Shown here in pieces: positions 1 through 6,663 of a DNA stretch of 13,431 nt (position 1 is the first letter of the stretch; each line of letters opens with the position of its first letter). The position numbers and the translations under genes are program-made. The notes beneath the pieces were generated by a model. The model was not told the DNA's origin. It worked only from the letters and a program-made list of their open reading frames with translations, and did no database searches. Source of the DNA: CAZZNQ01 sp964655775 (GTDB lineage: Bacteria > Planctomycetota > Brocadiia > SM23-32). The stretch is from NCBI GenBank assembly GCA_964655775.1, contig CAZZNQ010000103.1, forward strand, positions 1-13,431, written 5' to 3'.

Positions 1-57
1 AGCAAGCGGCTGTCGCTGGCCTACGCCATCGACAGCTCGGGAGTAGGGCCCAACTGA
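1..57 (+). other. Possible 3' tail of a CDS entering from the left
   Basis: Frame 1 is open from the window edge to a TGA at 55-57 and would give 18 residues (SKRLSLAYAIDSSGVGPN). The first dozen codons end mostly in G or C, as in the real genes here, which is the only support for coding. The stop lies inside the first copy of a palindromic repeat (41-68), so the repeat may form or follow the end of the gene. Frame 3 is also open through to about 219 but looks like low-information GC-rich sequence. I do not recognise a family. Upstream sequence is needed to decide. Confidence 0.22.
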
Positions 58-68
58 CGGGCCTACTC
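41..68. repeat. Palindromic repeat, copy 1
   Basis: This 28-bp sequence has near-perfect inverted arms: GAGTAGG at the left and CCTACTC at the right, extended inward by GCCC and GGGC around a short AACTGAC centre. The same sequence recurs at 176-203 with three differences, all in the left arm or the loop. Both copies are preceded within about 16 bp by GACAGC. The fold would be a hairpin of about 10 bp. It could be a REP-like element, a transcription-end structure or a protein-binding palindrome. There is no T-run after it, so a classic intrinsic terminator is unlikely. Confidence 0.6.
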
Positions 69-80
69 CAGCCTCCACTG

Positions 81-115
81 CTGGGGCCGCCGTCTTCACA
101 CAGCACGAGCCCCAG
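81..115. repeat. Inverted repeat CTGGGGC / GCCCCAG
   Basis: Perfect 7-bp arms at 81-87 and 109-115 enclose a 21-nt loop. The right arm can alternatively pair with the next bases, since CCCC-AGA-GGGG spans 110-120, so two folds compete. No function is assigned. It is one of several adjacent hairpins in the gene-free left end. Confidence 0.4.
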
Positions 116-136
116 AGGGGCGATTCAGACGTGGCC

Positions 137-158
137 CAGGGCGGCTGTTGCCGCCCTG
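137..158. repeat. Perfect 9-bp hairpin between the two palindrome copies
   Basis: CAGGGCGGC (137-145) and GCCGCCCTG (150-158) are perfectly complementary around a TGTT tetraloop. The stem is almost all G:C and should be very stable as RNA or cruciform DNA. It has no following T-tract. It lies between the two copies of the 28-bp palindrome. Confidence 0.6.
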
Positions 159-175
159 CGACAGCAACAGCATGC

Positions 176-203
176 GAGTAGTCCCCAACTGCCGGGCCTA
201 CTC
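176..203. repeat. Palindromic repeat, copy 2
   Basis: This is the second copy of the 28-bp palindrome, starting 135 bp downstream of copy 1 and in the same orientation. The right half, including GGGCCTACTC, is identical in both. The differences are a GG to TC change in the left arm and one base in the loop. These changes shorten the left-arm match, so this copy folds less perfectly. Confidence 0.6.
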
Positions 204-220
204 GGGACTTCGTCGCGTTA

Positions 221-257
221 GCGGGGGGGAACCCTGGGGATAGAGGCGCCCCCCCGC
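221..257. repeat. Inverted repeat with seven-G and seven-C arms
   Basis: GC followed by seven G (221-229) is perfectly complementary to seven C followed by GC (249-257), with a 19-nt loop. A further small hairpin, CCCT-CGA-AGGG, follows at 264-274. G-runs of this kind could also favour other structures. No role is assigned. Confidence 0.5.
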
Positions 258-625
258 AGAGAACCCTCGAAGGGGGTGACTCAGAAAGCGGCGCACGGTA
301 GCCCACAGAACGGTCGGAAAAGAAAGCGCGATGTTAACTACCGGAACCGATAGGGCGATATCCGCAACCGCAACAGGGGGCGCGCCTCGGTGGATCCGCC
401 GCATGCCCGCCCGGACGCGGGACGTCCGGCGGTGTCCGATACTCGTCCGGATGGGACGCAATCTGTCCACTGCACGACCATCGGGCGTCCGCCGGCTGGC
501 CGGCCGCCGGCCGCGTCACGACGGCGCTTCGTCCGGTTCCTGTCCGGAATCGGCGAGACACTCCGCCGCCGTGCGTCTGCGCAAACGCAACGCCGCACGC
601 ATGTTTGGACGAAGGCTGGATCGGC

Positions 626-651
626 TCCTGCTTCGCCAAGGCTTCGCAGGA
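626..651. repeat. Symmetric 26-bp hairpin element
   Basis: Outer arms TCCTGC (626-631) and GCAGGA (646-651) are followed inward on each side by TTC, then GCC and GGC, with AA at the centre. The two TTC triplets face each other as a symmetric internal loop. The word GCTTCGC therefore occurs twice, at 630 and 641. From memory, sequences of this type ('cttcgcc-aaggcttcgcagg') recur as dispersed intergenic repeats in planctomycete and other environmental genomes. I could not check that here, and only one copy is present in the window. Confidence 0.45.
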
Positions 652-869
652 CAAGGGCGGCTTTCGTGGAGACTTCAAAGAACAAGCTCGCCTCCGGGTC
701 GACGTCGGAAGGCAAGTCCTTCTGCGTCGAAAGCTCACAGGGCAAGTCTTCTCTCGCGGCGGGTCTCAGGGGACGGGGTTGCGCGGCAAGGCCCGATTGC
801 GAAACGAACCCATTCCGTCAGAAGATCATTCTCCCAAAGGTGTTGCCGGAACGGTCCTTCGGCCACCGG

Positions 870-898
870 TTGCACGGCTCGCAATGCGTCGCTATAGT
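870..898 (+). promoter_or_regulatory. Putative sigma70-type promoter of pyrF
   Basis: TTGCAC at 870-875 and TATAGT at 893-898 are separated by 17 bp. The -10 matches the consensus at five of six positions, the -35 only at its TTG. Transcription would begin near 905, about 25 nt before the pyrF start. This is the best -10 box in the spacer and is correctly placed. Confidence 0.45.
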
Positions 899-930
899 GG
901 GCCGACACCGACCGAGGAGGAGCGCGAGCG

Positions 931-1866
931 ATGGCGGAGCATTTCGGCGACAGGCTGATGGACCGGGTGGCGACCCGGCAGAGCCAGGTGGTGGTGGGGC
1001 TGGACCCGCGGCTGGAACTGATGCCGACGGAGGTGTTCGCCGGGCGGGACCGTCCCGCCGACATCTCGCCGCGCGCGGCTGCCCACGCGATACGCAACTT
1101 CAACCGCGCCGTGATCGACGCGGTGGCGGACCACGCGGTGGCCGTGAAGCCGCAGGTGGCGTTCTACGAGCGGTTCGGCGTGGAGGGGATGCGGGCGTAT
1201 GCCTCGACGATCCGCTACGCGCGCGAGAAGGATATCCTGGTGATTGCGGACGTGAAGCGCAACGACATCGGGAGCACGGCGCGGGCTTACGCCGACGCGC
1301 ATCTGGGGCCGGTGGACGAGGAGCCGACGGCGGACGATTTCGTGGCGGATGCCGTGACGGTGAACGCGTACCTGGGCGGCGACGGAGTGGAGCCGTTCCT
1401 CAGCGCGGGGGCGCGGAACGGGGGAGGGGTGTTTGCGCTGGTGAAGACCAGCAACCCGTCGTCCGGCGAGATTCAGGACGCGATATGCGAGGGGGTGCCG
1501 CTGCACGAGCGGATGGCGGCGCTGGTGAACAGATGGGGCGCGCAGCACCGCGGGCGGAGCGGCTACAGCCTGCTGGGCGCGGTGGTGGGGGCGACGTATC
1601 CGGAGAAGCTGGCGCGGCTTCGGGAGCTTATGCCGGATGCGCCGCTGCTGGTGCCGGGCTACGGGGCGCAGGGCGGGGGCGTGGAGGACGTGCTGGCGGC
1701 GTTCCACGAGGGCGGGCTGGGAGCGGTGGTGAACTCCTCGCGGGGGGTGATCTTTGCGTGGACGCGGCAGCCGTACAGCGATGAATACGGTCCGTCGCGG
1801 TGGCGGGAGGCGGTGTGGGCTGCGGCGGCGGATATGCGCCGGGAGCTGTGGGAGGCGACGCATTGA
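931..1866 (+). CDS. pyrF: Orotidine-5'-phosphate decarboxylase, type 2
   Basis: This cytoplasmic TIM-barrel enzyme decarboxylates OMP to UMP in the last step of de novo pyrimidine synthesis. The protein has 311 residues, longer than the E. coli type (about 245) and typical of the type 2 branch. Visible motifs are VVGLDPRLELMP (20-32), AVKPQVAFYE (71-80), the catalytic DVKRNDIGSTARAYADAHLG (107-126; Asp107, Lys109, Asp112), VVGATYPEK (218-226), the phosphate-binding VPGYGAQGGG (241-250) and NSSRGVIFAW (268-277). Many type 2 enzymes read DAKRGDIGSTA at the active site, so Val and Asn here are mild variants that keep the Lys and Asp residues. The ATG is supported by a purine-rich GAGGAGG at 914-920, somewhat far at 10 nt. 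It ends 9 bp from the stop of the convergent HAD-YvcK gene. No other pyr genes are nearby. Confidence 0.95.
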   Translation: MAEHFGDRLMDRVATRQSQVVVGLDPRLELMPTEVFAGRDRPADISPRAAAHAIRNFNRAVIDAVADHAVAVKPQVAFYERFGVEGMRAYASTIRYAREKDILVIADVKRNDIGSTARAYADAHLGPVDEEPTADDFVADAVTVNAYLGGDGVEPFLSAGARNGGGVFALVKTSNPSSGEIQDAICEGVPLHERMAALVNRWGAQHRGRSGYSLLGAVVGATYPEKLARLRELMPDAPLLVPGYGAQGGGVEDVLAAFHEGGLGAVVNSSRGVIFAWTRQPYSDEYGPSRWREAVWAAAADMRRELWEATH

Positions 1867-1875
1867 GACCGGGTG

Positions 1876-3570
1876 CTACAGGACCGATAGCCCCGCGTAG
1901 ATGCGGCAGATGACGTCGGCGAGCTTGTCGGGATGGTGGCGCAGGAGGTCCTGCTTCTCCCAGAGGACGCGCTGGCCGTCGAAGTCCTCAACCATGTCGG
2001 CTTCGACGATCTCGACGTCGAGGCCGCGCATGTTCTGGTCGGCGGCGACGATCTCGGCACCCTCGCGACGGTAGCGTTCGAGCATGTCCTCGGGCGGGAA
2101 ATGGGAGTTGACGATGGCGTAGTCGACCGCGCCTTCGCCGGCGTAGTTGACGAGGGTGCGCAGGTGGTCGGCGGCGGTGAAGCCGTCGGTCTGCCCGGGT
2201 TGGGTGACGATGTTGCTGACGTAGACTTTGAGTGCTTTGGTCTCGGCTATCGCCTCGCGGATGCCGGGCACCAACAGGTTGCTGATGACGCTGGTGTAGA
2301 GGCTGCCCGGGCCGATGACGACGATGTCGGCGCTCAGGATGTCCGCGACGGCTTCCTCGCAGGCGGGCGGGCTTTCGGGCTGCAGGTAGACGCGCCGGAT
2401 CGGCGGCTTGCCGACTTCGCGCACGCTGACTTCGCCCTGGCGCGTGCAGCCGTCCTCGAGCTCGGCGAAGATGTGGCAGTCCATGGTGGTGGGGGGCAGC
2501 ACGCGCCCTCGGATGTTGAGCAGTTGGCTGAGGATCTCGATCCCGCCGCGGAAGCTGTTCTGCATGTCGACCATGGCGGCGATGACCAGGTTGCCCAGGC
2601 TCATGCCTTCCAGCGAGCCCTGGCGGAAGCGGTACTGAAACAGCTCGTTGAGCAGGCGTTCGCGCTGGCCTGGTTCGCTCAGGGCCACAAGGCAGTTGCG
2701 GGCGTCACCAGGGGGCAGAATGCCCAGTTCCGTGCGCAGCCTGCCGGAGGAGCGACCGCTGTCGGTAACGGTGACGATAGCGGTAAGGTTGCGGCAGTAT
2801 GCCTTGCAGCCTTCCATGACGATGGGCAGGCCGGTGCCGCCGCCGACGGCGACGATGCGCAGCGCCTCCGGCGGCTTGTTCATGTTGGCAAGGCTGATGA
2901 GCGTCGGCAGTTGCGACAGGCGGGTCACGCGGTAGTCGGGCACCTCGCGGCTGTCGCGCGGTTCGAAGCCGCTGAATCGGCCGTGGAGCATCTGCACCGT
3001 GGTCGCGCCCAAGTCGTTGCCCACGCGTATCTCCTCCTGCGGCCGGTCGCCGACCACCAGCATCTCTTCCGGTCGCAGACGGTACTTCTGCAGCACGTAG
3101 CGCAGGCATTCGCTCAGCAGCACGCCGCGCTCAATATCGTTGATGACGATCTCGTCGAAAGCGTCTTCCAGACCCAGCAGACGGATCTTGGTGGACTGGC
3201 GCTTGTGCAGCCCGCTGGTGAGAAGGACGGTGGCGATGCCCTGGGTGCGGAGCGAGTTGAGCGTCGGGAGCACGTCGGCGAACGGCTCGATGTCCTCGAC
3301 CTCATCGCTGTTGTACGCGCGGAAGGCCCGGTCGAGCGCATCCTCGCCGATCTTGTAGCGCCGGGCGATTTCGTTGAAAACCAGGAAGGTGGGACCGTAT
3401 TCCTCCGCCAGGTTCTTCTGGAGCTCCAGCGCCTCCTTCTCGCCCAGCGGAAGCCCGTCCGCCACAAGCGAATTCGCCGCGCGGCGTCGCGATGCCTCGA
3501 TGAGGGTCCCCGTGCAGTCGTACAGCGTGTCGTCCAGGTCGAACACCACAGCCTTCAGCAAGCCAGGCAT
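1876..3570 (-). CDS. HAD phosphatase / YvcK (CofD-like) fusion protein
   Basis: The start used is the ATG at 3570, giving 564 residues. The open frame extends 38 codons further upstream, but those codons look non-coding, whereas the HAD domain begins right after this Met and GGAG lies about 9 nt before it. Residues 1-230 form a HAD hydrolase: motif I DLDDTLYD (11-18), motif II in LLTSG (115-119), and motif IV VGDRPQEEIRVGNDLG (173-188). Residues 237-564 form a YvcK/CofD-like domain: VGGGTGLP (242-249), TVTDSGRSSGRLR (267-279), PPGDARN (286-292), LGNL (325-328), IGPGSLYTSVISNLLV (419-434) and NIVTQPGQTDGF (453-464). YvcK proteins bind UDP-sugars and affect cell-wall precursor flow and growth on gluconeogenic carbon in Bacillus and relatives. 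Most are stand-alone and about 320 residues. The fused phosphatase suggests a linked catalytic or regulatory step on a phosphorylated metabolite, but its substrate cannot be read from sequence. Confidence 0.9.
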   Translation of the reverse strand: MPGLLKAVVFDLDDTLYDCTGTLIEASRRRAANSLVADGLPLGEKEALELQKNLAEEYGPTFLVFNEIARRYKIGEDALDRAFRAYNSDEVEDIEPFADVLPTLNSLRTQGIATVLLTSGLHKRQSTKIRLLGLEDAFDEIVINDIERGVLLSECLRYVLQKYRLRPEEMLVVGDRPQEEIRVGNDLGATTVQMLHGRFSGFEPRDSREVPDYRVTRLSQLPTLISLANMNKPPEALRIVAVGGGTGLPIVMEGCKAYCRNLTAIVTVTDSGRSSGRLRTELGILPPGDARNCLVALSEPGQRERLLNELFQYRFRQGSLEGMSLGNLVIAAMVDMQNSFRGGIEILSQLLNIRGRVLPPTTMDCHIFAELEDGCTRQGEVSVREVGKPPIRRVYLQPESPPACEEAVADILSADIVVIGPGSLYTSVISNLLVPGIREAIAETKALKVYVSNIVTQPGQTDGFTAADHLRTLVNYAGEGAVDYAIVNSHFPPEDMLERYRREGAEIVAADQNMRGLDVEIVEADMVEDFDGQRVLWEKQDLLRHHPDKLADVICRIYAGLSVL

Positions 3571-3678
3571 GGTGGCTATCTCCGAAGATCGGAACAGGGT
3601 TTGTGCACGCCGACATGTTAGCAGAGCCACACGCCTCAAAGGAAACGGAACGCGGCGCCGATTGCCCGGGCGCGATGC

Positions 3679-3706
3679 TTGCAAAGGGCGCCGCCGCTGC
3701 TAAGAT
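3679..3706 (+). promoter_or_regulatory. Putative promoter of radA
   Basis: TTGCAA (3679-3684) and TAAGAT (3701-3706) are spaced by 16 bp, each matching four of six consensus positions. Initiation near 3713 would give a leader of about 32 nt with a strong ribosome-binding site. It lies in the 174-bp gap between the divergent HAD-YvcK gene and radA. It also argues against translation from the upstream start at 3679, which would overlap the promoter. Confidence 0.4.
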
Positions 3707-3744
3707 GGCTGGCCGGGAGCGATTGCGTCTGTGAGGAGGTGGCG

Positions 3745-5106
3745 TTGGCCAAACAGCGATTGACCTTCGTGTGCAGCGAGTGCGGCGGCGTGTTCCACCG
3801 CTGGAGCGGCAGATGCCCGAACTGCCGGGAATGGGACACACTGGAGCAACAACAGGCCGAGAGCACTTCGGCGACTCCGTTCGGAGATGTCACCGCGGCG
3901 GACTCGGTGCGCATCGCGGACGTCGAGGTCGAGCGGCGCAAGCGCATATCAGCCGGCATACCGGAGTTCGATCGCGTGCTGGGTGGCGGCATACTGCCCG
4001 GCAGCACCATACTGCTGGGCGGCGCGCCGGGCATCGGCAAGTCCACCGTTTTGCTCCAGGCGCTCGGGAATCTGGTCGCCAAAGGCGTGCCGTGCCGATA
4101 CGTCAGTTGCGAGGAATCGCTCGGGCAGATCAAGATGCGCGCCGACAGGCTGGGGATGGGCAACTCCGAGCTCTCCGTCGCGGCGGCAACGGACCTGGGC
4201 GCTATTCTGCCCATGTGCGGCGAGGATGGGACTCGCGTGCTGGTGGTGGACAGCATCCAGAGGGTCAACGCCGGTGACGTGTCCTCGGCGCCCGGTAGTC
4301 TTAAGCAACTGAGCGTGTCCGCCGCCGCCCTGACCGAAAGCTGCAAGCGGACCGGCTGTGCCCTGTTCCTGGTGGGGCACGTGACAAAGCAGGGGTTCAT
4401 AGCGGGACCGCGTGCGTTGGAGCACCTTGTCGACACGGTGCTCTATTTCGAAAGCGAGAACTTCCACGCCCTGCGCATCCTGCGTGCGGTGAAGAACCGC
4501 TTCGGCGCGGTGGACGAGGTGGGTGTGTTCGAGATGACCGAGGACGGGTTGCGTGAGGTAACGAACCCCAGCGAACTGTTCCTCGCTGAGCGGGATGCCA
4601 CCGTGAGCGGCTCCGTGGTTACGGCTGCCCTTGAGGGAAGCCGGGCGCTGCTGCTGGAGGTGCAGGCCCTGGTCGGCCCCGGTGCGTACGGCACGCCCGA
4701 GCGGAAGGTGAGCGGGCTGGACTACCGGCGCTTCAGTATGCTGCTCTCCGTGCTGGAGAGGCAGGCCGGGCTTGGTCTGGCGCGGTGCGACGCCTTTGTG
4801 AACGTGCCCGGCGGCCTGCAGATCGCCGAACCCGCCACGGATCTGCCGCTCTGCCTGGCGGTCGCATCAAGCCTGTCGGGGAAGCCGTTCCCGGCGGATG
4901 CGGTTGCCGTCGGCGAGGTCGGCCTGGGCGGCGAGGTGCGGGCCGTAAGCCGCATGCCGGAGCGCCTGAAAGAGGCCGCCCGTCTCGGGTTCCGGCGCGC
5001 GATCGTTCCCGACGGCAACGCCGCCGCAGGCAGACGCCTTGCGACCGGGGTGCACGCCGTTCGCAACCTGCGCGACGCCCTGCGCATCCTGAACGAAAAG
5101 AGTTGA
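3745..5106 (+). CDS. radA: DNA repair protein RadA (TTG start)
   Basis: RadA is a RecA-like ATPase that helps process branched recombination intermediates. The chosen start is TTG at 3745, preceded 5 nt upstream by a perfect AGGAGG (3734-3739). It yields MAKQRLTFVCSECG, matching the usual RadA N-terminus, and 453 residues, close to E. coli RadA. Order of motifs: a zinc finger with Cys10, Cys13, Cys24 and Cys27; Walker A GAPGIGKST (93-101, Lys99); Walker B VLVVD (165-169); GHVTK (211-215); the RadA-specific KNRFG (250-254); and a C-terminal Lon-like, non-proteolytic domain with DAFVNVPGGLQ (349-359) and GEVGLGGEVR (390-399). All key residues are intact. An in-frame start at 3679 was rejected because it adds 22 unconserved residues. 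The gene appears to stand alone, because a separate promoter precedes lysA. Confidence 0.96.
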   Translation: MAKQRLTFVCSECGGVFHRWSGRCPNCREWDTLEQQQAESTSATPFGDVTAADSVRIADVEVERRKRISAGIPEFDRVLGGGILPGSTILLGGAPGIGKSTVLLQALGNLVAKGVPCRYVSCEESLGQIKMRADRLGMGNSELSVAAATDLGAILPMCGEDGTRVLVVDSIQRVNAGDVSSAPGSLKQLSVSAAALTESCKRTGCALFLVGHVTKQGFIAGPRALEHLVDTVLYFESENFHALRILRAVKNRFGAVDEVGVFEMTEDGLREVTNPSELFLAERDATVSGSVVTAALEGSRALLLEVQALVGPGAYGTPERKVSGLDYRRFSMLLSVLERQAGLGLARCDAFVNVPGGLQIAEPATDLPLCLAVASSLSGKPFPADAVAVGEVGLGGEVRAVSRMPERLKEAARLGFRRAIVPDGNAAAGRRLATGVHAVRNLRDALRILNEKS

Positions 5107-5113
5107 GGCAGGT

Positions 5114-5140
5114 TCGGATGCCGCGTCCGAGTTTGACTTT
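5114..5140 (+). terminator. Weak possible terminator after radA
   Basis: TCGGA (5114-5118) and TCCGA (5126-5130) can pair around a 7-nt loop, followed by GTTTGACTTTT. The stem is short and the T-tract is interrupted. It overlaps the proposed lysA -35 box. Termination at this point is plausible but not well supported. Confidence 0.25.
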
Positions 5141-5160
5141 TCGGCGCCATCGGGTATTCT
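5133..5160 (+). promoter_or_regulatory. Putative sigma70-type promoter of lysA
   Basis: TTGACT (5133-5138; five of six consensus) and TATTCT (5155-5160; four of six) are spaced by 16 bp in the 118-bp gap after radA. Initiation near 5167 would leave a leader of roughly 58 nt. No riboswitch fold, such as a lysine aptamer, fits in that length. Confidence 0.5.
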
Positions 5161-5224
5161 TGATTGGCTTTCCTGGCCGTCGCATCAGCCGGCGGCCTGT
5201 GCGCAGAACACGGGAGGACCCGTC

Positions 5225-6529
5225 TTGAACCAGAAGAGCGCATTCACATACAGCGCCGGCGAACTGCGTTGCGAGGGGGTGCCGGTCGGCAGGATCGCCG
5301 AGGAGTGCGGTACTCCCACGTTCGTGTACAGCGCCGATACAATCCTAAGCCGAAACCGCGCCATCCGCGACGCCTTTGCATGCTGGGACCCGTTGGTCTG
5401 CTTCTCGATCAAATCCTGCTCGAATCTGTCCGTACTGAAGCTGCTGGCGGAGGAGGGGAGCGGGTTCGACATCGTGAGCGGAGGGGAACTCCACCGGGCG
5501 CTGCTGGCCGGCGCGGATCCGTCGCGCATCGTCTACGCCGGCGTCGGGAAGACGGAGGCGGAGATCGAGGCCGCGCTCTCGGCCGGAATCCTGATGTTCA
5601 ACTGTGAGTCCGCCCCCGAGCTTCGTCGCATCCGGGACGTCGCCGATCGTCTGTCGGTGGTAGCGCGGGTGGCGATACGCGTCAACCCGGACGTGGACGC
5701 TCGCACCCACCGCAAGACAACAACTGGCAAAGGGGATACCAAGTTTGGTATAGGTACGAGCGAGACCGAGGAGCTGGCGCGGGAGAGCCTGCATTGGCCC
5801 AGCGTGGATGTCTGCGGCATCCACCTGCACCTGGGCTCGCCCATATACAGCGCCGAGCCGTATGCGCAGGCGCTGTCGAAGGTGATCGGTTTGGTGCAGC
5901 GGCTGCGCGACGCGGGCTGCCCCCTTGAGTACCTCAATCTGGGCGGCGGCTACTGTATCTCATACACCGGCGAGCGCGTGATCGGCCCGGCCGAATACGC
6001 GGCCGCTGCGAAATCTTGTCTTGAAAAATCGGGCTGTGCGGTTATCATTGAGCCCGGCCGGTACATAGCTGGTAATAGCTGTGTGCTGCTGACAAAGGTG
6101 ATCTACCGGAAAGAGACCGAATACGGCAAGCGGTTCATCATCTGCGATGCGGCTATGAACGACCTGATAAGGCCCACGCTGTATGACGCTTTTCAGCGCG
6201 TCTGGCCCGTCGTTTCGCCGGACGGCATGCCGGAGGTCATTACCCCCGAGGCGGAAGGCTTCGAGGGGTTCGATACCGAGACAGTGGACATTGTCGGACC
6301 GGTCTGCGAGACCGGGGATTTCCTGGCCACCGACTATCCGTTGCCGGCGGTGGATGCCGGCGACGTGCTGGGCGTATTCGACTCGGGCGCTTACGGTTTC
6401 ACCATGAGTTCGAACTACAACGCTCGGCCCAGAGCGGCCGAGGTGCTGGTGGACGGCAGCGATTGGCGAGTGGTGCGCCGCCGTGAGACATACGATGACC
6501 TGGTGGCGCCGGAAACGGACTTCCTGTGA
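5225..6529 (+). CDS. lysA: Diaminopimelate decarboxylase (TTG start)
   Basis: LysA is a PLP-dependent, alanine-racemase-fold enzyme that converts meso-diaminopimelate to lysine plus CO2 in the cytoplasm, drawing on the same pool used for peptidoglycan. The protein has 434 residues, normal for the family. Visible motifs: FSIKSCSN (60-67) with Lys63 as the likely PLP Schiff-base lysine; DIVSGGELHRA (82-92); the HLHLGS segment (200-205); NLGGGY (238-243), which holds the PLP phosphate; EPGRY (276-280); GPVCETGDFL (358-367) with the active-site Cys361-Glu362 pair; and GAYGFTMSSNYNARPRAAEVL (388-408). The TTG start is supported by GGGAGG at 5212-5217, 7 nt upstream. Related carboxynorspermidine or arginine decarboxylases are less likely, because the CETGD and NYNARPR motifs are those of DAP decarboxylase. 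No other lysine-pathway gene is adjacent. Confidence 0.93.
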   Translation: MNQKSAFTYSAGELRCEGVPVGRIAEECGTPTFVYSADTILSRNRAIRDAFACWDPLVCFSIKSCSNLSVLKLLAEEGSGFDIVSGGELHRALLAGADPSRIVYAGVGKTEAEIEAALSAGILMFNCESAPELRRIRDVADRLSVVARVAIRVNPDVDARTHRKTTTGKGDTKFGIGTSETEELARESLHWPSVDVCGIHLHLGSPIYSAEPYAQALSKVIGLVQRLRDAGCPLEYLNLGGGYCISYTGERVIGPAEYAAAAKSCLEKSGCAVIIEPGRYIAGNSCVLLTKVIYRKETEYGKRFIICDAAMNDLIRPTLYDAFQRVWPVVSPDGMPEVITPEAEGFEGFDTETVDIVGPVCETGDFLATDYPLPAVDAGDVLGVFDSGAYGFTMSSNYNARPRAAEVLVDGSDWRVVRRRETYDDLVAPETDFL

Positions 6530-6663
6530 GCTGAGCCGGAGGCGAAGCGGTCTCCGTCGTTCAGTCAGATGTTCCGCTATACGGAAGAAGGCTTGCTGAC
6601 AGCGACGTTTTTGGGACCCGAGAATACCTTTCACACGCCTGCCATATAGTGAAGGAGTCGCAC

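Larger units (their letters stand above)
204..869. other. Gene-free GC-rich spacer
   Basis: Several overlapping open frames cross this stretch on both strands, but none shows a protein family, a good ribosome-binding site or a consistent third-position pattern. Their predicted products are Arg/Ser/Pro/Gly-rich, as expected of random GC-rich frames. The stretch holds the G7/C7 inverted repeat (221-257), a GGCC-rich patch near 490-520, a symmetric hairpin (626-651), two GGCAAGTC words 30 bp apart (711 and 741) and an AACGAACCCATTCC-containing segment near 798-817. No tRNA or other known RNA was seen. It looks like repeat-derived intergenic DNA rather than a decayed gene. Confidence 0.55.

Noticed and set aside
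1..930. tRNA, rRNA, CRISPR array or insertion sequence in the left spacer
   Set aside because: There is no T-loop sequence, no regularly spaced identical repeats with variable spacers, and no transposase frame. Only two palindrome copies are present.
390..1784. 464-codon plus-strand frame running from the spacer through pyrF
   Set aside because: Its second half is pyrF read in the wrong frame (Gly/Ala/Arg-rich), and the first half has no conserved feature.
892..1863. Long minus-strand open frame opposite pyrF
   Set aside because: It mirrors the codon pattern of pyrF, is Arg/His/Pro-rich with no family motif, and pyrF on the plus strand is unambiguous.
1933..3621. 562-codon plus-strand frame opposite the HAD-YvcK gene
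   Set aside because: It is a shadow of a GC-rich gene: the product is Val/Ala/Asp/His-rich with no motif, whereas the minus strand carries full HAD and YvcK motifs.
6645..6650. TATAGT as a -10 box for the HEAT gene
   Set aside because: Initiation would fall at or inside the ribosome-binding site (6651-6657), and there is no -35 at the right distance.
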